From: Chloroflexota bacterium
GTDB lineage: Bacteria; Chloroflexota; Limnocylindria; Limnocylindrales; CSP1-4
DNA length: 16,898 bases
Reading direction: 5' to 3'
NCBI GenBank assembly: GCA_021786915.1
Contig: JAJYMP010000715.1
Location: forward strand, 1-16,898
Shown here: piece by piece, positions 1 through 6,045 of the stretch
How positions within the stretch are numbered: position 1 is the stretch's first letter
How the letters are laid out: the number at the start of each line of letters is the position of its first letter
The notes under the pieces: model-generated
What the model was told of the DNA's origin: nothing
What the model saw: only the letters and a program-made list of their open reading frames with translations
Database searches by the model: none
Made by a program: the position numbers and the translations under genes

Positions 1-599
1 GAGTACCTGCCGAGGACGGGACGGATCGCCGCCGTCGCGTCCTCGGCCAGCAGCAGCTCGGAGGAGCGCTTCCCGGCCACCACGAACAGGGACCCGAAGC
101 CGACCGCGGCGACGAACCAGGTCGTCAGCCCGACCCCGGTCGCCGCTCCACCAGCGACTGCGCGGAGCAGGAAGCCGGACGCGACGCTGAAGAGCTCGAC
201 CAGCGGCAGGCGCTTCATCCCCAGGCAGTACGCGAGCTGGACGGCCTCGTACAGCGCCACGACGGCGAGCAGCTGCCACGCCGGGAGCGCCGCCACGACC
301 AGACCGGCGGCCAGGAGTGCGACGGCGGCGAGCAGCGCCTGGCGCGCCGGCAGTTCGCCGCTCGCGACGGGCCTGTTCCGCTTGCTGGGATGGGCACGGT
401 CGGCATCGACGTCCACGATGTCGTTGACCAGGTAGACGCCCGACGACGCGAGGACGAAGGCGAGGACCGCCACGCCCGTCTCCAAAGCCGCCTGGGGCTG
501 GTGCAGGACGCCGGCCGCGGTGGGGGCAGCGAGGACCAGGATGTTCTTCGGCCACTGGCGCGGGCGCATCCCCCGCACCAGGGCCCGAGCCGACGTCAC
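1..599 (-). CDS. Decaprenyl-phosphate phosphoribosyltransferase-like UbiA prenyltransferase (3' end cut by window)
   Basis: UbiA-superfamily membrane enzyme, most like mycobacterial DPPR synthase (Rv3806c), which moves phosphoribose from PRPP to a polyprenyl phosphate as the first committed step toward decaprenyl-phosphoryl-arabinose. Reading from GTG at 599, RPRQWPKN lies near residue 12. The Mg-binding signature NDIVDVDAD is at 59-67, followed by HPSKRNRP at 70-77, a combination typical of the DPPR branch. Downstream, GFLLRAVAGG and GSLFVVAGKR also match that branch. Several hydrophobic helices are visible. About 199 codons are present and the frame is open at base 1, so the C-terminus lies outside the window. 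The GTG overlaps the PAP2 stop as GTGA, indicating translational coupling. ATG at 569 (residue 11) is an alternative start. Family is near certain; the exact polyprenyl substrate is inferred. Confidence 0.9.
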   Translation of the reverse strand, partial: MTSARALVRGMRPRQWPKNILVLAAPTAAGVLHQPQAALETGVAVLAFVLASSGVYLVNDIVDVDADRAHPSKRNRPVASGELPARQALLAAVALLAAGLVVAALPAWQLLAVVALYEAVQLAYCLGMKRLPLVELFSVASGFLLRAVAGGAATGVGLTTWFVAAVGFGSLFVVAGKRSSELLLAEDATAAIRPVLGRY

Positions 600-1180
600 C
601 GGCGGGGCGGCGTCCGGGCCCCGGCCCAGCGGCCCACAACGCCGCCCAGGACGGCGCCGGCGAGGACGTCGCTCGGGTAGTGCAGCCCGACAATCACGCG
701 GCTCGCCATCATCAGCGGCACCGAGACGAGCGGGAGCCGATGGCCGAGCAGCCTCGAGTAGGCCACGCCCGCCGCCGCCGTCGAGGCCGCGTGCGAGGAC
801 GGGAATCCCCACGGGCTGGGCGCGGCGAGGCGGACCTGGATGCGCGGGTCACTCGGCCGGGGGCGGCGGGCCAGCCGCTTGAGCACCACGCTCAGCGCGT
901 GGGCGGCTGCCACCGCGCCGGTCGCGCACAGCCACGAGCGGCGCCGGCCCGGGTCGAGCGCGGCTCCCGCCAGCCCGAACCCGATCCAGCCCAGCGCGTG
1001 CTCGCCCGCGCGGCTCAGCAGCAGCGCGCCGCGCCACGCCGGCGGCGTGGCGGCCATGGCCTGGATCCGCAGGACGGCGGAGACCTCGGCCTCGGCGATG
1101 TCCTGGCGGAGGGAGGCGCGGCGGCGGTTCACGCCACGCCCCGCCGCGGCCCCGGGGGCGCGCCTCGACCCCGGCGCCAT
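596..1180 (-). CDS. PAP2-family membrane phosphatase
   Basis: Type 2 phosphatidic acid phosphatase, an integral membrane enzyme that dephosphorylates lipid phosphates. From ATG 1180 (194 residues) all three PAP2 motifs are intact: KX6RP at K101-P109, the PSSH form of PSGH at 127-130 with H130, and SRX5HX3D at S160-D171 (H167). Hydrophobic helices lie between and after them. Being translationally coupled to a DPPR-synthase-like gene mirrors the Rv3807c-Rv3806c pair in mycobacteria, where the PAP2 protein is a candidate decaprenyl-5-phosphoribose phosphatase; the same role is inferred here. The start is uncertain. ATG 1180 leaves a 20-base gap to the upstream gene but has its G-run directly abutting it. 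GTG 1132 has a better spaced GGGG and loses only a low-complexity N-terminus. The frame stays open upstream to 1624, but that part lies over the glycosidase gene and reads as non-protein. Confidence 0.85.
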   Translation of the reverse strand: MAPGSRRAPGAAAGRGVNRRRASLRQDIAEAEVSAVLRIQAMAATPPAWRGALLLSRAGEHALGWIGFGLAGAALDPGRRRSWLCATGAVAAAHALSVVLKRLARRPRPSDPRIQVRLAAPSPWGFPSSHAASTAAAGVAYSRLLGHRLPLVSVPLMMASRVIVGLHYPSDVLAGAVLGGVVGRWAGARTPPRR

Positions 1181-1200
1181 CCCCCGCCGCGGTCGGCGGC

Positions 1201-2460
1201 TCACGGGCGCGCCTGCACCGCGACGAAGTCCCGCGACGAGGGGTAGAGGTAGCGCTCGGGACTGGGGATGGTGTCGTTCGTGAGCATGTGGGGCACGGCC
1301 TCCCCGTGCTTCGGGTGGGTATAGGTCATGAGGCTGGTCCACGACGGGTTCTGGTCCAGCTCCATCGCGCGTACGGCGCCCGCCGCCTTCATCATCCGGG
1401 CGAGGGAGCCCATGGTCAGGGCCGGGCCGATGGCGAACACCAGCGAGCCGTCCGCGCGAATGCCCAGCGCGGTCCGCCAGAGGAAGAACCCGGTCGTCCA
1501 GGTCGTCCCCCAGACCGGTGTCGTGAGGTTGTCCACGAGGGGCGAGACCTGTCCGTGGTCCACGAGCAGGACGAGGTTCTGGCGGACGGCCGCCACGTCC
1601 GGGCCGGGCGCCGCCCTGCCCCACCTCACGATGTCGACGGTGCCGTCCTTGTAGAACACTGCCGACGCTGCGCCCTCGCGGAGCGGTGCCGCGGTCTTGC
1701 CGTCCGCCCAGTAGCCGCCATTGGAGTCAGTGAGCCGGTAGCCCGAGTTGAACGTCGCGAGCAGGGAGTCCCGCTGCGAGGGAGGCACGTCGAACGGCTG
1801 GGACCAGCCCGAGCCGCCGGGCACGAGGTAGCCGGGGTGCAGGATCAGCTTGACCAGGTTCTGGTCGATCCACATCACCGTGTCCAGGTAGCTGGTGTGC
1901 TGCGCGTCAGGCCGCAGGTACGCGACGCGGAGGGCCGGCTGGCCCTGGAGCGTGGCCAGCGTCTTCCAGACCCCCTCGCCCGGAAGCGGAGGGTTGACCA
2001 GGGGCGCGATGGGGCCCGGAGCGGGGAAGGGGGTCGGCGTGGGGCTCGGGCTGGGCGAGGGGCTGGGGCTCTGCGTCGCCTGGGCCGTTGGCGCGTCCGA
2101 CGGCGGGGCGCTCGCCGCGCCGTCCGGGGGCAAGTCCCCCGCGATGGGCGAGACATCGGGTACCCCGCCCTGGACGGTCCCGCCGATCTGCGGCTGGTTC
2201 AGCGTGTACTGGGCGTGCTCGAGCATGTCGACGATCCATCCGAGGGAGTTCGTCCGGGCCCACTCGGCCAGCCGGGCGTCGAGCGCGTCGGTGCCGGGAG
2301 CCGTCAGGGCGCCGCCGACCGACCAGACGAGCCAGACCAGGAAGACCGAGGCGCCCACAACGGCCGCCCGCACCCATCGCCGCCGACGACGATGCGGCGC
2401 GGCATCGAGATCTTCAGGTCTGCTCTCCGACGCTTCGTCTGAGCGCTCGGTCTGATCCAT
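1201..2460 (-). CDS. Membrane-anchored phosphodiester glycosidase (NAGPA-domain) protein
   Basis: Protein of 419 residues with a cytoplasmic charged N-terminus, an arginine run before one membrane helix (about 31-53), a Ser/Pro/Thr-rich extracytoplasmic linker (SPSPSPSPSPTPTP near 130-145) and a C-terminal domain of the NAGPA type (PF09992, phosphodiester alpha-GlcNAcase family). Family-like stretches are FNSGYRLTDSNGGY, a VFYKDGTVDI strand, RTALGIRADGSLVFAIG and ELDQNPSW. The last replaces the usual LDGGGS-type loop, so catalysis should not be assumed. The likely location is the outer face of the membrane, acting on a sugar-phosphate glycan or lipid-linked sugar, but the substrate is unknown. 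It is the first gene of the operon with PAP2 (20 bases downstream) and the UbiA enzyme, which points to a cell-wall glycan role. Start ATG 2460 has GAGGG just upstream. Confidence 0.82.
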   Translation of the reverse strand: MDQTERSDEASESRPEDLDAAPHRRRRRWVRAAVVGASVFLVWLVWSVGGALTAPGTDALDARLAEWARTNSLGWIVDMLEHAQYTLNQPQIGGTVQGGVPDVSPIAGDLPPDGAASAPPSDAPTAQATQSPSPSPSPSPTPTPFPAPGPIAPLVNPPLPGEGVWKTLATLQGQPALRVAYLRPDAQHTSYLDTVMWIDQNLVKLILHPGYLVPGGSGWSQPFDVPPSQRDSLLATFNSGYRLTDSNGGYWADGKTAAPLREGAASAVFYKDGTVDIVRWGRAAPGPDVAAVRQNLVLLVDHGQVSPLVDNLTTPVWGTTWTTGFFLWRTALGIRADGSLVFAIGPALTMGSLARMMKAAGAVRAMELDQNPSWTSLMTYTHPKHGEAVPHMLTNDTIPSPERYLYPSSRDFVAVQARP

Positions 2461-2542
2461 GCCCTCAATCCAAGGACGGGCGCGGGCATTCTACCAAGGT
2501 CTCCGATTCCCGTGGTTCGGCCGTCATCGTCAGGATTCGAGC

Positions 2543-2830
2543 ATGAGTTGGCCACGGTAGGGCGGCTACTTCGTCAACGACAACCTGTCTGCCGCCAGGA
2601 CAACCTGTCTGCCGCCAGCCTGACGGGGTCGAACCCGACGAACGCCGTGTTCATCGGCGCGAACCTCTCGTACGCGAACCTGAGCAACGGCAACCTCGCC
2701 AGCGCCTCGTTCAAGGGGGCAGACCCCACGGGAGCCAACCTGACGGGCGCGAACCTGAAGGGGGCGACCGGCTCAAGACCTCGAAGCTCTCAGGCGTGAC
2801 CTGGAGCGGGACCACGTGCCCGCACCGCGC
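2543..2830 (+). pseudogene. Degraded pentapeptide-repeat protein gene
   Basis: Between about 2599 and 2770 the frame encodes clear pentapeptide repeats (A-N/D-L-x-x register, e.g. GANLSYANLS, GADPTGANLTGANLKGA), which fold as a right-handed beta helix. The gene is broken in several places. A 20-bp tandem duplication at 2579-2618 shifts the frame by two. Removing one copy joins GGYFVND to NLSAASLTG, but that upstream frame has a TAG at 2558-2560 after an ATG at 2543. At the other end the repeat frame runs to a TGA near 2797, whereas from 2772 another frame gives LKTSKLSGVTWSGTTCP, the usual C-terminal tail of this family, so a second frameshift lies near 2768-2771. A shorter expressed fragment starting at 2512 cannot be excluded, but a pseudogene fits best. 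Confidence 0.72.
2579..2618 (+). repeat. Perfect 20-bp tandem duplication
   Basis: The unit GACAACCTGTCTGCCGCCAG occurs at 2579-2598 and again at 2599-2618 with no mismatch. Twenty is not a multiple of three, so the duplication itself breaks the pentapeptide-repeat reading frame. Perfect identity suggests a recent event. Confidence 0.95.
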
Positions 2831-2862
2831 ATCTCTAGTCCTGGCCTCCTCCGCGGATCACA

Positions 2863-2894
2863 GCAGCCGCCGGCCCGAGAGGGCCGGCGGCTGC
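2863..2894. terminator. 14-bp perfect hairpin, probable terminator
   Basis: The arms 2863-2876 (GCAGCCGCCGGCCC) and 2881-2894 are perfectly complementary around a GAGA loop. The hairpin lies 36 bases past the stop of the SIMPL gene on the minus strand and just past the pentapeptide remnant on the plus strand, so it could end transcription from both sides. No T-run follows on either strand, so intrinsic termination is inferred from position and stem strength. Confidence 0.6.
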
Positions 2895-2929
2895 GCATCG
2901 TGTTCGACACCTCAGGCGAACGGCCGCCT

Positions 2930-3544
2930 CTAGCTGATGCTGTACTCCACTGTGACCGAGACGAAGAGTTCGGTGGATGTCGGCTGCACCGGTGTGGCGG
3001 TCGGGCCCGTGTTCCCCGTGCCCGCCTGCGGTGCCGCCGGCGGGACCGTGGCCGCGCCCAGCATCGGGATCGCGTAGCCCTCCGAGCTCGAGACGCTGAC
3101 CGAGAGCACGCCGCCGAGCGTCACGCCCGCCTCGCCCGCGACCCCTGTGGCCTGGCCCTTGGCATCGGCGAGGGCGGCTGCGATGGCGGACCGCTGGGCG
3201 GCGGCCCGGTTCGAGAGGTCCACTTTCATGGTCGCCCGTCCGGACCCGGTCACGACGATCGTGGAGTCAGGGGCCAGGCCGGGGGTGCCGGCGTAGCCCG
3301 GGTACGGGTAGATCGTTGCGGCGCTGGCCGCACCGCCGGTCGCCGTCCCGGTGCCGACGCCGCCGGCCGGGTTGCCGACCGTCCCGGCGCCAGTGACACC
3401 GACCTCGCCCACGGTCGTCGAGACACCAGGCGCCGCGGCAGGAGCGCCGAGAGCCGGTGCAGACGCCGAAGATCCCGCGCTCGGCGGGACCGTTGATGGC
3501 GCAGCGGCGGCAGAGCATCCGGCGACGACGAGGACGATGGCCAT
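2930..3544 (-). CDS. SIMPL-domain (DUF541-like) lipoprotein, 5' end apparently frameshifted
   Basis: The in-frame part from ATG 3544 encodes 204 residues. It opens with a hydrophobic stretch ending in the lipobox VVAGC (Cys at about residue 10), so the product is likely a lipid-anchored outer-face protein. A low-complexity Ala/Pro/Ser/Gly segment follows, then a SIMPL-like half: TIVVTGSGRA, a helix rich in Ala (RAAAQRSAIAAALADAKGQA), GVTLGGVLSVSVS, and the closing strand ELFVSVTVEYSIS. SIMPL proteins have few firm functions. No charged n-region exists in this frame. The strong Shine-Dalgarno AAGGAG (3608-3613) and ATG 3600 are in another frame, giving MPSRPS. One added base around 3583-3590 would create an ideal signal peptide. 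Either the gene carries a 1-base deletion, the sequence has an error, or the short start is used. A hairpin terminator lies 36 bases downstream. Confidence 0.68.
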   Translation of the reverse strand: MAIVLVVAGCSAAAAPSTVPPSAGSSASAPALGAPAAAPGVSTTVGEVGVTGAGTVGNPAGGVGTGTATGGAASAATIYPYPGYAGTPGLAPDSTIVVTGSGRATMKVDLSNRAAAQRSAIAAALADAKGQATGVAGEAGVTLGGVLSVSVSSSEGYAIPMLGAATVPPAAPQAGTGNTGPTATPVQPTSTELFVSVTVEYSIS

Positions 3545-3600
3545 CGCGAGCAGGGCGCGCGAGGCGGGGCCCGGGCGATTGCGGACGGACGGGACGGCAT

Positions 3601-3911
3601 GGGGGATCTCCTTGGGTGTCGTGCGGACCGAGCTGATGCCGAGCTCTGGCTGGCCATGACGCCCGGCGCGCCGGGCCGGTTCCGCCGTGGGTCCTGCGCA
3701 CTGGCCACCCCGGCGGCACTCCGGATGCCGGCGTTGCGTGCCTGGCAAAGGGCAAGGGGTCGAGCAGGCTCGTGGACGACCGACCATGCGAAGCAGCGAT
3801 GAAGATCGCGCCAGTCTGGGTTGACACGCCCCGTAGGCTGCTGTGGAGGCATCCGCTCGGTGGCGGCCCGACCACGAGTCCCCATGGGGTCGAGAGCAAC
3901 TTGGAGTCGCC
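3601..3911. other. Divergent intergenic region with a 16-bp perfect palindrome
   Basis: This 311-base gap separates the SIMPL gene (minus) from the GH25-like gene (plus). It holds the AAGGAG ribosome site at 3608-3613 for the minus-strand ATG 3600, and a perfect 16-bp palindrome GCCCGGCGCGCCGGGC at 3661-3676, about 60-75 bases before that ATG. It also holds a TTGACA box at 3821-3826. Reading frames spanning it look non-protein. The palindrome could be an operator or a chance product of high GC. Confidence 0.5.
3821..3849 (+). promoter_or_regulatory. Candidate promoter for the GH25-like gene
   Basis: TTGACA at 3821-3826 is a perfect -35 consensus and stands out in this GC-rich gap. At a 17-base spacing the -10 position (3844-3849) reads TGGAGG, which is poor. 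The call therefore rests on the -35 box and its place about 85 bases before the GTG at 3912. Confidence 0.35.
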
Positions 3912-4814
3912 GTGACCAGATTCCCCCGTTCCCTCGTCGTGCCCGCGCTGGCACTCGTCGCGGTCCTGACAGTCGGTGCCCTGCCCGTGCTCGCCAGGTC
4001 CGGGACGACCATGACGGGCGACGACATCTCGTGGCCGCAGTGCGGCGGGTCGTACCCGGCCGGGCAGGCGTTCGGGATCGTGGGTGTCAACCATGGACTG
4101 GCGAACAACTTGAACTTGTGCCTGGCGAGCGAGCTCGCATGGGCGGCGAAGTCCACGGGCAACGGCCTGCCAACGGGCTTCCCGCGGGCTGCGCTGTACG
4201 TGAACACCGCCGACCCGGGCTCGGTCGTGCCGGCCGTCGCCGACTGGCCGACCAGCAACGTCGACCCGAACGGCGTGGGCGAGGGCGCTGGCTCCACGAA
4301 CGCGGACCCCTATGGGCCGTGCACCCCGGGGTCGAACAGCCCGGCGTGTGCCTGGCAGTACGGCTGGAACCGCGCGATCCAGGACATGCTGTGGTTGGTC
4401 CTGACCCCGACCGCGGCAGGCGTCTCGGACCTTCCGTCGGCCTACTGGTGGTGGCTCGACGTGGAGACCGGCAACACCTGGGAGAGCGGCAGCAGCGGTC
4501 TTGCCAACAACGTGGCCGACCTTGCGGGCATGGTCGCAGCCCTCGAGAACACGAGTGAGACGAGCCCAGCAGGCGTCCAACTCGGCAACGCCCTGGCCGT
4601 GGGCATCTACTCCACGTCGTACCAGTGGGGCCAGATCACGAGCAGCAGCGCCGTCGGCTACGGTGACCTCATCGGGCTCCGTGACTGGATCCCCGGAGCC
4701 CGCACGCTCTCGGCAGCCCAGGCCAACTGCTCGCTTCGGGGCTTCACCACGACCGCGCCCACGATCACCCAGTGGTTCGGGAAGCCCTACGACGGCGACT
4801 TCGTCTGCCCCTGA
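3912..4814 (+). CDS. Secreted GH25-like (TIM-barrel glycoside hydrolase fold) protein
   Basis: Protein of 300 residues from GTG 3912, chosen because GGAG lies 5 bases upstream and the N-terminus becomes a clean signal peptide (RFPRS, hydrophobic core, cleavage near residue 28). A GTG at 3843 would add 23 residues before it. The mature part opens with GDDISWPQC (36-44), resembling the GxDVSxxQ opening of GH25 lysozymes. WWWLDVET contains D183-V184-E185, like the GH25 DxE catalytic pair. YVNTADPGS and VGIYSTSYQW also fit a barrel of this type. Six cysteines in the mature chain suggest three disulfides, in line with an extracellular site. Similar secreted proteins are known to me from Actinobacteria without an assigned function. 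Muramidase activity is possible but unproven. It is divergent from the SIMPL lipoprotein gene. Confidence 0.72.
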   Translation: MTRFPRSLVVPALALVAVLTVGALPVLARSGTTMTGDDISWPQCGGSYPAGQAFGIVGVNHGLANNLNLCLASELAWAAKSTGNGLPTGFPRAALYVNTADPGSVVPAVADWPTSNVDPNGVGEGAGSTNADPYGPCTPGSNSPACAWQYGWNRAIQDMLWLVLTPTAAGVSDLPSAYWWWLDVETGNTWESGSSGLANNVADLAGMVAALENTSETSPAGVQLGNALAVGIYSTSYQWGQITSSSAVGYGDLIGLRDWIPGARTLSAAQANCSLRGFTTTAPTITQWFGKPYDGDFVCP

Positions 4815-4859
4815 GGCTGTGGTCGGGGCGAGAGGTTGACCCCGCGGAGCCTGCGTCGT

Positions 4860-4880
4860 TGCGGAGGCGTGCACTCCGCA
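4860..4880. terminator. Short hairpin between convergent genes
   Basis: TGCGGAG (4860-4866) pairs with CTCCGCA (4874-4880) across a 7-base loop. It lies between the convergent GH25-like gene (stop 4814) and the S4 gene (stop 4912). The stem is only 7 bp and no T-run is seen, so this is a weak call. Confidence 0.3.
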
Positions 4881-4911
4881 CGGTGAGGCCGGAACGAGCC
4901 GAACCTCGGGT

Positions 4912-5295
4912 TCAGGCGTCGCGCGCCCGGCGCAGGCGCTCGAGCTCGCGCCGGAGGCGCTTGCTGGGGCGGCCCTCTCCGCGGATCAGCGTGATCGCCG
5001 GCCCTGCCTCCCGCACGACGGGCGGGCTGTGGTCCACGTAGCAGGCCGCGGCGGCGGGCGCGCCGACCCGCGACTCGATCGGCCGCACGACCTCCACGAC
5101 GCGCTCGCGGTCCGCGGTCAGGGCCTCGACCCGGTCGCCCGCGCGAACTCTTGTCGAGGGCTTCGCCGGCGACCCGTTCACGAGGACGTGGCCGCCCTCG
5201 CACAGCTGGGTCGCGAGCGGGCGGGTCTTCACGAGGCGCACCGCGCACAGCCAGCGGTCGATGCGCGTCTCGTCGATCGGGCCGGGATCAGTCAC
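4912..5295 (-). CDS. hslR: S4-domain RNA-binding protein, HslR (Hsp15)-like
   Basis: Protein of 127 residues. Residues about 10-60 form an S4 RNA-binding domain (RIDRWLCAVRLVKTRPLA, then GGHVLVNGSPAKPSTRVRAGD), in the arrangement of HslR/Hsp15, which binds stalled 50S subunits still carrying nascent peptidyl-tRNA. The basic C-terminal tail GEGRPSKRLRRELERLRR is also a hallmark of this family. Length is close to E. coli HslR (133). The start is GTG 5295; no better start lies before the S4 domain, and only a weak AGAG precedes it. A 13-bp perfect hairpin ends 12 bases upstream of this start. The gene stands alone, convergent with the GH25-like gene. Family is secure; the heat-shock link is known for E. 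coli only. Confidence 0.86.
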   Translation of the reverse strand: MTDPGPIDETRIDRWLCAVRLVKTRPLATQLCEGGHVLVNGSPAKPSTRVRAGDRVEALTADRERVVEVVRPIESRVGAPAAAACYVDHSPPVVREAGPAITLIRGEGRPSKRLRRELERLRRARDA

Positions 5296-5307
5296 GCGCT
5301 CTAGGAT

Positions 5308-5341
5308 CGCACGGCTCAGGGAGGCTTTCCTGAGCCGTGCG
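5308..5341. promoter_or_regulatory. 13-bp perfect hairpin just upstream of the S4 gene
   Basis: CGCACGGCTCAGG (5308-5320) is perfectly complementary to 5329-5341, with loop GAGGCTTT. On the minus strand it lies 155 bases after the stop of the 5497-5898 gene and 12 bases before the GTG of the S4 gene. It may be a terminator for the upstream gene, or a 5' leader structure affecting translation of the RNA-binding protein. No T-run follows it on the minus strand. The rest of 5342-5496 shows nothing recognisable. Confidence 0.5.
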
Positions 5342-5496
5342 CGGCGCTCGTCGAGGCGCGAAGGCGTGGCACGGCCCCATTACGGGCACGCACCAGCCCT
5401 CACCGTCCCAGCTCGCCGGTCAGGCCGGCGGCTCCGTCAGGAGGCGCTGCACCGCAGCGATCAGCTACGCCGACTTGCCACAGGCTCGCGCGACGG

Positions 5497-5898
5497 TCAC
5501 GCCCCGGAACCCGAGGCGCGCGCGAAGGCCTCGCGACACTCCTCGCGCAGCCGGGACGCCAGGACCTCGAGCTGCGCCGTCTCGGCTGTCCCGGGCGTCG
5601 CGTCTGCGAGACGCCGCTCGACTTCGCGCCACTCCGCGAGGATCGCCGCCATCGGGCGGTGGACCTCGTTGATGCTCGCCGCGCTCTCGGTCGGGCCGAC
5701 ACCCTCCCGCACGAGCGCCGACTGGCGACGGCTCCCGCTCAGGATGCGAGCGGCGATGACCTCGACCTGCGCTGCGATCTCCACGAGTCGGGGGTCGTCG
5801 AGGGGAAGCGTCCGCTTCTCCTCCTCGAGCCCGCTCAGCTCGGCCAGGTCGCGCATCAGCTCATCGGAAGTGGCCCGGAGCGCCTTCGAGGTTGCCAT
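5497..5898 (-). CDS. Small helical protein of unknown function
   Basis: Frame of 133 codons from ATG 5898, not recognised. The product is soluble, charged and predicted helical, with heptad-like stretches at both ends (DELMRDLAELSGLEEEKR and AQLEVLASRLREECREAF) that could form a coiled coil. A single cysteine sits near the C-terminus, and there is no signal peptide or membrane segment. No clear Shine-Dalgarno precedes ATG 5898. The frame is open to 6888, but that extension is antisense to the dioxygenase gene and reads as non-protein. It is divergent from the LigB-type gene, which may share its promoter region. Confidence 0.6.
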   Translation of the reverse strand: MATSKALRATSDELMRDLAELSGLEEEKRTLPLDDPRLVEIAAQVEVIAARILSGSRRQSALVREGVGPTESAASINEVHRPMAAILAEWREVERRLADATPGTAETAQLEVLASRLREECREAFARASGSGA

Positions 5899-5969
5899 CG
5901 ACGCGCAGTCTGGCACACGGGCGGGGATCGGGCCTGAGACGGGGACCCCAGCGGCGGTCCGCGGGGCAC

Positions 5970-5975
5970 GATAAT
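5970..5975 (+). promoter_or_regulatory. Candidate -10 box of the LigB-type gene
   Basis: GATAAT matches five of six bases of the TATAAT consensus and is a rare AT-rich hexamer here. Transcription from it would begin close to ATG 5983, giving either a leaderless mRNA or a leader of roughly 60 bases to GTG 6046. No convincing -35 box is seen. Confidence 0.35.
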
Positions 5976-6045
5976 CACGCCGATGGCGCCATCCGAAGCA
6001 ACCGAGGGCGGTGACGGTCGAGCCGCGCCAGAGGAGGAAACGATC

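Noticed and set aside
1201..1624. N-terminal extension of the PAP2 frame
   Set aside because: Overlaps the glycosidase gene out of frame and is Arg/Pro/Gly-rich, unlike a PAP2 N-terminus.
2037..2075. Short tandem-like G/C repeat
   Set aside because: It encodes the Ser-Pro/Thr-Pro linker of the phosphodiester glycosidase, so it is explained by protein composition and is not a separate repeat element.
3545..4297. N-terminal extension of the SIMPL frame
   Set aside because: The extension lies over the intergenic gap and antisense to the GH25-like gene, and would bury the lipobox signal internally.
3267..4874. 535-codon minus-strand frame across the GH25-like gene
   Set aside because: Antisense to a protein with a clean signal peptide and GH25-like motifs. 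The product has no recognisable domain.
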